From the NCBI GenBank assembly GCA_036571765.1, contig BROE01000016.1, forward strand, positions 7,637,861-7,701,860: 64,000 bases of DNA, given 5' to 3'. Made by a program: the position numbers and the translations under genes. This document shows positions 23,876 to 34,500 of this stretch, piece after piece. How positions within the stretch are numbered: position 1 is the first letter of the stretch; every line of letters starts with the position of its first letter. This DNA is from Plecoglossus altivelis (lineage: Eukaryota; Chordata; Actinopteri; Osmeriformes; Plecoglossidae). The notes beneath the pieces are model-generated. The model saw nothing but the letters and a program-made list of their open reading frames with translations. It was not told the origin of the DNA and did not search any database.

Positions 23876-26145
23876 GTCACCGACTCCTTCGCTCTGCGGC
23901 TCCCTTCTCCCGCGTCCAACCTCTCTCCCTACATCTCTCCGTACCATCCTTCCCCTTTCTCTCGCCCACCCCGGCTCTCTCTTTTTCTGCTCTCTCCATC
24001 TCTCTTCACTCTTGGCTGTATCCTCTCCTCAGGAGCAACCCTTTGAACCTTTCAGTCCAGTTAAAGGGGGAACAAAAGCAAACAAATCACATTGTTCTTG
24101 CAGGAATTTTTCTTGTCCGCTGCCTTTCATTACCTCTTCTTTAGGCACTCTCTCTCTCTCTTCTCTCTCTCATTCAAGGCCCAGAAGTCAATGGCTCCTT
24201 ACATCCCGGCTTGACATGTCAGGAGGATACACGCTAATCCCCTTAATCTGGCCTTTCTCCTGTGCGCAGCCACAGGGAGAGAGGGACCACAGAGAGTAAT
24301 CCTGTAGAGGGAACAATAGGATTAAGGACCTCGACCCCGCAAGTGACAATCAGGTATCCACTGACGGATCTGCGAAAGCAAGGAGCACCAAAAACTCTCC
24401 TCAATTTAACTTATTTTGTCAGGGGGCCGGAGAAAGAGATGGAGTAGGGGGGCAAAGATGGAGCAGAGGTTGGGCCATGTGGGGGTTCTTTGAGGAGGTG
24501 CTGGAGGTCCCACCCTCCACCCACCCTAGCCTGAGTCATGACAGGTCTGTGGTCTCTAAACACCAGTGACCTGAGCTTGAGTGACAGGTGGAGGTGGAAA
24601 GTAGTAGAGAGGGGCAGTGATGGACTGCAGTGTGTTTGTGTCCCATGTGAATGCACACACACAAGCACAAATACGTTTATGTTGGATTGATAAAGTAGGA
24701 TAATGTTGTATTCAATTGTAATTGCACAATGCAATTTTGTTGAGAAATGTTTTTGTTGAAGAAATGCTGTACTGTTTCAGACTCTGTCCACTCTTTAAAC
24801 TACAGCAACTGGACTTAAATGTTGGTGCAGAACAATGTAAAGTCTGCTAATATATTAAAACCAAATATAGAGGATCATATTATCGCTACTGTCAATGTTT
24901 CTGACCGCTGTAAGAACATGGCGCGTCTTCATCCCCAACTCTACAATGATGGAGTGCTTGTGCTTATCCCATATCACCTCTAGATAGCGCCATTGGAGTA
25001 GAATTTCAGGTCGAGAGGCTTGATTCAATCTATTGAGAACTTTCTGGAACTTTTGATAGATTTTGCCAAGATATTGGAGGTATAAATAAGAGAATAATTT
25101 AACTGGGCCCCTCAAACAAAGTCTTGCAACAAAACCATTTTAACCTCAAATTGTGAGGCTCACGGATGCTAACCCTGCCCTGATATCTGATACTCACTGC
25201 CATTATACCCACAAACCCTTGCAACATCCCTCTCCACTCTCAAGGAACCAAGGCTCACCTCCAGTGAAAAGGGAAGGCCTCTTTTCCATTCAAGTCCAAC
25301 GAACTCGGCCAAAGAAAACATCTTGTGATTCTTTACATGTTCTCATGTTACGGCGCTAGTCTTGCTAAGTGCTGTGGGTAAATTACAGGTTAGTCATTGT
25401 CAGAGAGAGAGAGAGCGAACAAAGTCGCAAGGATGGCGGATTCTATTCATTTGAAACAGGTGCTCCGAGTGGCAACTCTGGGTTCGTCCGTTCCAGTTGT
25501 TCATTTTGACCAGCAATATCGTTACGTCTTCAACGTTCACTTCGGTTAACATTCGGGAATCCAGTGGTCTTCAAACCTGCTCCTCAGAGCCCACACATAA
25601 CTTCCACTAGAACCCCACTTTGACTTTCGACACTTTGGTTGGTCTTGAGGCGGCAACGGCGCATTCCCCGTCAGCCATATGCTTCAGGACTGAAGAGCGA
25701 CAGATTTATGTCCGGCGAGTGGTCTCTAGCTAACCCACAGACGCACCGCGATGCTCTTTGTACGATTTGCTCATCCTAAATACACCCCTGTCTGCTCCAG
25801 CTGGCTGTTTCAGTTAGAGGTCAATAAGGCTGGGTTCTCCTTGGTTGCTAAATTTAGCCTCCAAATCTAGCCTCCATTTGACGATCAGGATTCCACTTTA
25901 AAGCTGAATGATGAAGTGCATTCCCCCAATGACTTTTATTTGTCCTGCAGGTCATAAAGAACGTATGCATATTTTCAAAGGTACTCTGTGATGCTCTGCC
26001 TGAATTTCAGTTAAGTTATTGAGCTGTCAAGCACTGCATGACTATCTCTGAATAACCCAAACGTTTCAATTTCTTCTGTAACTCCATCATGGAGATCATG
26101 TAAGATCAGTAAGGATTGCCAATAGAGGTTTGTGCATCCATAGTC

Positions 26146-26185
26146 CAAATCCACAGTAAAACAATGCAGTTTTACTGTGGATTTG
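26146..26185. repeat. perfect 17-bp inverted repeat, 6-nt loop
   Basis: Arms at 26146-26162 and 26169-26185 (CAAATCCACAGTAAAAC and its exact complement) are separated by AATGCA. Confidence 0.9.
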
Positions 26186-28327
26186 ACAGTGTGTTTCCAC
26201 ATTGACTCCAGTCTGTTTACATGAGCATGAGAGGCAGTTTTAACAGTAACAGCTGTAGCAGTGCCTTTGTAGTTTACAAGGTAGATTGGTATGCTTGGAT
26301 GATGTCACGAAAACATTCATAACAATGACACCAAGGATGACGGCAAGCTACAATCTTTTGTCCTGCAGCTAAGCTCCCATCACCTCTGTGGCTAGGGAGG
26401 GTTTGTACAGGTGCCCTCTGCAGCCTGACTAGACACACATGCAAACACTCACCCCCCCCCCCCCCCCCAGCCCCACCCCCCCGATCTCTAATATCCGCCC
26501 CATAGTCCAAACTGACACTACAGAGGGTGAGGGACACGTACGAACAGGTACCACATCACTCACTGGAGTCATAACACTGAATAAATGATACAACTACTGT
26601 GTACGTGTGTGTGAGAATGTTTTACCTGTGGACACCTTCAAGAGTGGGAAAATACCTGAAACTCCTTTCCTGTTTGCGTGTCATGTGTTCCAGTGAGGAT
26701 TCTTTTGGTGTGTGAGGTTACACCGCAAATACCCTTCCTGCGACCCCCAGCCACCACCCCCCCACCCCCCAACCCCACCACTGTCCCAGCAGGAGGGCTT
26801 CATTTCAACCTTGTTTTGAGAAGGCGGCAGAGGTGTGCTTGTGTGATACCAGGAAGGACAAGGGTCACCGGTGACCTTGTGACAGCGCCTGTGACAGCAG
26901 CACCATGTCACTGATACAAGGACCTGTGGTTTAGACACTTAAGCCTGTAGAAGCTTCAGCGCCATCATCCATATCCTCGTCAAACACCTCCTGCGTCACG
27001 CCAACCGATTCATCCAATTGAAAGTTACATTTCGATCGTTTGACTGTCATCATCCAACTTACTCTAGCGTCACACGGTGGTCTACAGAATAACCAGTTTA
27101 CCAAGGACACTCCCCCATCTTCATCACCCTACATCAAACTGAATGTTACTGGACATACGACCCAGACCATAGTTTCCTGCAGTATCTGATTCGCACTAAG
27201 GGCAACCAAACCTGGACTCAGCCAGCCCCTCAGTACGCCTGCTGCCCCTCGCTGGGTCCCTATAATTAATTCAACCCTGTAGGGTCCCAGGGGGCCACAT
27301 CTCCTGCATGGTTGTGCAATATCTGCACGCTGCCTGGGCATTGCTCTTATCTCCCATTGGCGTATTAGCTAATGGAGAGCCCTGTGTTGCATATGATCTA
27401 ATATATGCCATTAAAGGCCAACAGGGAGGGTCTTTCACACACAACAAAATGACAGAGGAGAAATACACCTGCTCAGACATGTCCAGTACCAGGTGTACAG
27501 TACAAGGGGATTGTATATAGTTCAATAACTTGGATATGCCAGATGTGTGTGTGTGTGTATATTTTGATCTGTGTCCGTCAAACGGATCCTCTGACTGTCA
27601 CGGCTGGATTTGCAGGTCACCCGCTTTAATCCCCGAACGCGTCAGATCTCAGGTAGAGGGGTCAAATGGATGTAAACCCAAACATGGTTTCCACAGAGAC
27701 GTGAGGTTATTGTGGGCTAATGTGGCTTGATCCCTTCAAAGCATCCTAGTAGATCCTCAGCCACTCAGAGCGTGGTGGGAAACTCACCCTGTGTGTTCCT
27801 CTGTTGTCTCATCCAGGGGTTTAGGAGCAGTGTGTATGCGTGTCAGATTCTGAATACATGTGTGTATGTGAGTGTGAGTGTGTGTGTGCGTGCCTGTGTG
27901 CGCGTTCAGCCTCAAGGCCAATGGATTAGTCCTTAAACAGCAGGTTGACGCTTGCTCCGAAGTCCGTGAGCTGTGTTGCCCTGGCGAAGCCATTTCTATA
28001 GGTATGTGTAAGGGTATCATTGAATGTTGGGTGTCAAACTGTGTGGGAATCAATGCATTCTCCAGTGACTCAATGCAATAATAAAACTCAAAACTGTCAC
28101 AGAAGCAAAACTGGAGCTTTAGATAGCAGACAGACGACGAACCAAATCCACACCTGTTCTTATCTGCGTATCTGAGAACGTCGTGTTCCATCTGCATCAA
28201 CTGAGTAATTGAACTCAACTGAACTGAACTCTGCTGAACAAGCATGTAAGTACACTATGTTGCGTCTCGAACGCAACCTTCGTTTCAGTAAAGAGAGACG
28301 TGCGCTGTCAAAGTAAATACATGTAAC

Positions 28328-28333
28328 TTTATT
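28328..28333 (-). terminator. fbxw4 poly(A) signal AATAAA
   Basis: A canonical AATAAA on the minus strand, 54 bp past the fbxw4 stop and followed by a T-rich, TG-containing stretch. It implies a 3' UTR of under 100 bp. Confidence 0.75.
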
Positions 28334-28386
28334 GTGGCGGGCGGAGCGGGGCGGGGCGCGGCGGAGCGGGGCGGGGATGGCGTGTG

Positions 28387-28518
28387 TCATCTGCACTGCT
28401 GGGTCCCGTGTGTGAAGTCAAGTGCGTGGAGCGCCGTGGCCAGGGCCACGTACAGGTGGGAGGAGTTAAAGCGGAGGCAGTAGACTGGGCTGCTCACGGC
28501 TGAGGTCAGCTGAAACGA
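28387..28518 (-). CDS. fbxw4: fbxw4 exon 9 and stop
   Basis: 132 nt encoding LTSAVSSPVYCLRFNSSHLY, then ALHALDFTHGTQQCR and TGA at 28389-28387. Confidence 0.93.
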   Translation of the reverse strand, partial: SFQLTSAVSSPVYCLRFNSSHLYVALATALHALDFTHGTQQCR

Positions 28519-31500
28519 CTGGAGAAGAAGATGACAGATGTAGCACGCTGTATCTTATTGTTTGCATCTGGACACATTCACTCGCAGACAAGAACAGGAG
28601 TGGTCATTTGATTGTGTTTTCAAGGAAATGTTGCCCGATGTTGCTGAACATTGACACACACCTGCAAGCAGCTGGTTTGCCGTTTGTCCCACAGTCGAAC
28701 GACGCCATAGTAGGAGGAGCCACTGGCGATCATGTGATTCCCATCAGTTTGGATGCAGTATAGGGCACTGTCATGAGGCTCCTCCCACTCCATGACACAC
28801 TTCCTGTTGGGAATGAGATAGCAACACTGTAAGGGATACACCTCATTTTGGATTGGGTAGGAGGTGACAGCGGTGGAGGGTAGGAGGTGATGGTGTAGGG
28901 GGGTTGGAGGTGACAGTGGTGGGAAGGGTAGGAGATGATGGTGGTGGGGGGGGTAGGATATGATGGTGAAGGGGGGTAGAAGGTGGCGGTGGTGGGGTAA
29001 GATGGTGCCAGTGGTGGGGGGGGTTAAGGAGGATGATGGTGGGGTGGGGGTAAGAGGTGACAGTAAGGGTGGGGGTAGGAGGTGACAGTAGTGGGGGGGT
29101 AGGAGGTGACGGTGAAGGGGGGTAGAAGGTGGCGGTGGTGGTGGAATATTCTAGGGACTCTGCCAATAGAGATCGATTCTCCATTAGAGGCTTCATCAAT
29201 AAGTGATGGAGCTGAGAGTAGGGGCAGACAGCAGGGCAGCACAGTTTTCTGAAGTCACAGTTACACACACACACGCGCACGCACACACACGCACGCACGC
29301 ACGCGCACGCACGCACACAGACAACCCCCCTAAAAATGTTCCTTTAAAATACCATTGTCATTGTTGTGTTCACCATCTCTCAGACATGCGATTGGTCAAA
29401 AGTGTGGCAGAGTGTGTCAGCTGGGAGAACAAAGCGTCAAGACGCTGAGACAGACGGGGAACAGAGAAGATGGGTGTGGGAACCTGTGAGTGGGTATCAC
29501 ACTGGTCAGTAACGCTCATGGCGTCTCACTCTCAATTGCTCGCTGTCTTTCTTGTATTTTATTCTTGTGGGCGGAAGCAGACAAGCGGTCCCTCTTCCCT
29601 GTCCTGAGGGAGCCTCTTGGGGGCTCCCAACCTGTCAATTATTCATGTCTAAAGAGGGACCCTCGCCCTTCATCCACCCAGCCCCCACCCTCTCATCACT
29701 CCCCAGGGCTGTTTGCCAATCAGATCTGATTTGTGATACTTGAATGCCCCCCCAACCTCCCCCAATATACCTAACCAACACAAAACACACGCCACCTCCC
29801 TCCCCCCCCCCCTGCAGTCTCCTCTCACTGGACCATGTCTGGCGGTTGCAGATATTTGTTGGTCTGTGTCAATATGGGGCCACTGCCCTGTCCCACCAGC
29901 ACTCTTCGGAAGAACGGGCAGTGTGTCCATGAATGTGTGTGTGAGAGAAAGTGTGTGTGTCTGCGAGACACATAATAAGAGTGTGTATGTGTGAGCAGGG
30001 GGAGGTCTGCTTTTTAGCACATGGCTGCTTTGAAGACAGCCAGACAAGACAGAGAGGCATGGAGGCCAACACAAAGTCGAGCAGACAGACAACCCCAAAG
30101 TCAGACTGCCAGAAGGACCACCCAAAAGACAGACAGACGCAGACAGACAGACAGACAGACCGATCTCACGTCAGACAGACGGCCAGCGGCGTACCTGGGG
30201 CTGAGGCGGAGGTCCCAGGAGCGGATGTAGGTGTCGTAGCCGCAGGTGAGCAGCTGGAAGGGTGACTCGTACGCCATGTCCAGCACACCTGCACCTCGCC
30301 GGAACTCTGAGCCCAGGCAACACACACACTCACACCTGGGAGAGAGAGAGAGGAAGAGAGAGAGGGGGAGAATGAGGGAGGGAGAGAGAAGGAATGAGAG
30401 TGAGAGAGAGAGGGGGGAAGAGTTGAGGCAGGATTGAAAGAGGAGGGGATCGAGAGGAGAGATTGACAGGTCAGGGAAGGGGAAGCCCGTGGAGCAGGAA
30501 CTACTCGTTCCCAGTTGTGTCACCTGCTTTTTAACTGTATACCCTCAGCCCACTACTAATCTGTCCAATACAGGAAGCCCTTGGTGCTAGCGAGCGGGGA
30601 TGTGAAGGATATGTTTACCCCCTTCAGCAACCTTGCATAACCAATGAGCCTCTTTACTCATTGATGTACGGTGTGTCTTTCACATTTGAAACAGCGTTTC
30701 ACCTGTTTCAAAGGTCTTTGTGTGAGTTGATCCCTCTTTGCACATCTAAAATGCATGAGAGAGGGTCTGAGTCAGATGTTTGGATTCTGATAGTGCGTCT
30801 CCTTGTGTGTTTCTGTGCGTGTGTGTGTGTGTGTGTGTGCACGCGTGCGCGAGCACATCGTCTTGTACATAAAGAGTCTCTATCAGTGCGTTTGTTCCCA
30901 TGTCGTATTGGCTCCACTGGACCACCCTGGACAGATCCAAGTAAACAGCTCTGTATCTAAAGGAGTGGGCTTTAAAACAGATTACAGGGTTCCCCGTGGT
31001 ACAACACCATTAGGGCTGTAAGTATGTGTGTGTGTGTGTGTGCGTTTGTCTCAGGGGAAAACGAGTGTGCTGCTGAACGATGGCTTGGTTTGTGTAGAAA
31101 AGTGTGAATCTACTTACGGGAAGGTGTGTGCAGAGGTAGGTGTGTGCAGAGGTAGGTGTGTGCGTGGGTGTGTGTGTGTGTGTGTGTTTATGTGCCATGC
31201 TCTTGTGATCACAGAGCCCTGTTCCCTGGGCTGATTATTGGAGAATAACTCTAACTCGGCAGGGCGGATTATTGCAGAATAACTGTCTCTTTGTTGCACT
31301 TTAATTCCTCCATGACCGTGACTGTGTGCAACTTGCAGACCTTTGATACCTGCCCCATAGCAACCATTTAAAGGAGGCCGCTGGCCTTGGCGACCAAACA
31401 CCCCACCCCATCGACTCGTGCCCCCCCCCCTCCCGATTCGAAAAAACCCCAGGGCCGGGCTAGTAATCCCCCAGCCTAACCCCAGGGGGCAATCTTATTG

Positions 31501-34500
31501 GACGAGGGCTTTCCCCATGGGGCGTCTTATTGGATGAGAGCTTTCTCAGCGCCGGGGTCTCATGACTAAGCCTTGGCCAATAGGGAGTCCGTGATGAGGC
31601 TCTCTGTCCAGGTCTGTGTGGGGCAGCCACCTCTCATTTTCTCCTCAGGGCTAAAACCAAAAGCTTAATGCATGCCACACAAAGCAAACCCCAGCCAGCA
31701 CGAAGGGACACGGCCGTCTTATTGAGAACTCAATAGGGGAGTCTTGTTGAGATCCAAGCTCCTCTGCTCCACCTTTAAAGGAGATAATCAATTCATAACT
31801 CTGCTCCGAAATCACTCCTCTGGCAAACAGAGCAGTAACCCCCCAAAAATACAACACAAAAATAAAACGCCACAGTCACCAGAGCTCTTTCACTGGCTCT
31901 CCAAACATCCCAAACAGAGCAGAGGACCAAGCAAGAGCCAGGTCCATAAAAGCACTCTTGACATCTGCCGGGGGATCTTAAAGCCAGTAATAGCACTGTA
32001 GCGATGGGATAGCGAGCTGTGAAAAACAGCAGGGATTCTCAAATTGTTAGGTCACCGCCTTTTATGAGGCCGCGCAAGATTACAGGATGGGTGCATAACC
32101 GTGTAATCTGCCAAAATGATTGTATCTGCGAGCGAGAGACAGAGGTGCCGCGGTGTGTTCTGACCATCGCATGTCTGGGTCCATACCGTCGTCACATACC
32201 AGAATCCAGCCCCCTAGAGCCGGGCCCCCCTAGCCAGGCCCCCCTAGCCAGGTCCCCCGAGCCCAGGCCCCCCTAGCCAGGTCCCCCGAGCCCAGGCCCC
32301 CCTAGCCAGGCCCCCCAAGCCAGGTCCCCCGAGCCCAGGCCCCCCTAGCCAGGCCCCCCAAGCCCAGGCCCCCCTAGCCAGGCCCCCCTAGCCAGGTCCC
32401 CCGAGCCCAGGCCCCCCTAGCCAGGTCCCCCCATCCTACCTGAATGTAAACAATCACAAGGTCAGCACCGTAGACATGTATGCTCCATGAGTCAGCGCAA
32501 TAACGGATATCGGGTGTCTTGTCCTTGACAATAAATATGAATATAAACGCCCATCTGAGTTCAGTGCTTTAAACCTGCATGGACTTCTATGACAACAGGG
32601 TGTCCGTCGAAGAATGCTTGGAAGCCAAATAAACACGATCGGTATTCCCCTTTTTGGAGCTTTGTACTTTGGCGGAGACCTAGGAAATATTAAAAAGATG
32701 AGTTGAAATACTTTTTCATGTTGGGCGCTCACTCTACAGCAAAGCTACCCACGTTCTTAGGAGTACAAGTGGTGGACAAGCAGTCTGAGTTAAACTATTG
32801 ATTGAATTTGCTCCATAAAGTCTAAGAGCCATAAACAACAGGCACGGCCTATTACAAGTGAGCTAATGCATTTCTAAAGGCTGCTTTCTGTCACGGCATG
32901 CCTTAACGGGCGACGCCTCCGACGTTTGTCCAACAAACGCACGCGCTGGAGTCGAAAGGTCGGCAAAAGACAAGACAGGGACACAGGGCACACGGTCAAT
33001 CTGCAAAACGCATCTCACGGGCCGTATAGCCCAGAGAAGAAACAGAAGAGGGGAGCTGGAGGGGGGTGAAGAGAGAGGAGGGGGGAGGTGCAGAGAGGGG
33101 AGGGGGGGTGCAGAGAGGGGAGGGGGGGTGCAGAGAGGGGAGGGGAGGGGGGGTGCAGAGAGGGGAGGGGGTCCCCCTTCGGAGGACACAAATGTTCCGT
33201 GACACCACCACGACCACAGAGGCACCGCTGTGTCCGGTTAAGGAAAACATCAAGACTGCATTGGCGTCCGGCTAGGATCGAGGAACAGCCTGGCTGGTTA
33301 CAGTCAAATACAATGGAATGCAAGCATATATTTTCCACCATTTGAATGGCTCCACACCTTTTCTATCCAGACCATGTTCCGCGCTGAATTGGACCCCAAC
33401 CCAGCTGTTTGGGGAGGGAGAGTAGACAGTGTGCCCTAGGGGAGGAGAGGTGCCCTAGGGGAGGAGAGGTGCCCTAGGGGAGGAGAGACTTACTGATTGT
33501 TATGAGACGCTGCTGACTGTGTGACACAGAGGGTGTAAGTCCTGATTTAAGCCTGTCTGGTCTCACTGCAGGAGTCAGGTTGGCTTTAAGGCCACACACA
33601 CACACACACACACACATACATACACACACACACAGAGAAAAGGACCATTAATGAATTGACGGACTACTTCCACCCCCCTTGCCCCCCCCCCCAAAAGAAG
33701 CTAAGGGGCATTCTCTTCGTTGTTATGGGGGGGGGGGAGCTATAGAAAAGCAGGCTGTTTTTTCTTCCCTTATGTAGCAGGGGGGAGTGTGGCTGTTGTA
33801 AGGTGAAGTCTGGAGTCTAACCCAGGGGCCTGGGGAGGCGCTGGGAAACAGGCCCTCCGGTGAAAGGCCGTCAGACAGGTAGAGAAAGAGCCCTGCTGGG
33901 GTTTTCAGCCGCTAAAACAAACAGAAGGGAGCCACGCTGCAAACCCCGCTGCACGTCCACCCAATTTATCCTCGAGACCACAGCCACAGGGGCACAAGAC
34001 AGCGGGCAAGGAATGTGTGTGTGTGTGTTTGGGTGTGTTTGTGAGATGAGGGAGCTGGGGGGGGGGGGGGGGGGTTGTCCCCAACAATGCCCACCTTTAA
34101 ATGTCACATGAGTTGTCGCGGCAAAGAAGGGGGGGGGGGGGGGGGGGGGACTTCCTTTTGACGGGGAATCTCGGGAGCGACGGCTCGGGATTTTCTTTGA
34201 TGCCTTTTTCTTCTTCTTCTCCTCCTCCTTCTTCATCTTCTTCTTCGTCTGTTCAGCCGTGAGCGGGCGTGAAAAAAGTCGGGGTGCCACATGGAAGGGC
34301 GCCACTTGTGTGGGATCTGCCTCTGTATGGCCGATCATAGGCTCTTTGTGCCACGGAGATGAAGGAAAAAAAAAAAAAAAAGAGACACAGAATTAATTGC
34401 GACAGAGGGGAGGATAGAAATGTGTTAAATTAAATTAAAATCGGGAGTCACAATGGGCTGAATGGGCTGAGAGTTCTATCGCGTCCCCTGACCCCCCCCT

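Larger units (their letters stand above)
16320..28310. other. 12-kb interval between chchd1 and fbxw4, no gene recognised
   Basis: I found no exon with family motifs. It holds GA and CT microsatellites (19358-19431, 21044-21078, about 23740-23870), G/C homopolymer runs (18544-18572, 26454-26469), two CTCF-like motifs (22759-22773, 23224-23238) and a perfect 17-bp inverted repeat (26146-26185). A 107-codon open stretch at 17018-17338 (-) is unexplained. Confidence 0.6.

Noticed and set aside
23641..24299. Overlapping 114-205 codon frames
   Set aside because: CT-rich low-complexity DNA open in several frames at once.
28843..29316. 157-codon Pro/Thr-rich frame
   Set aside because: Product of the degenerate minisatellite in fbxw4 intron 7.
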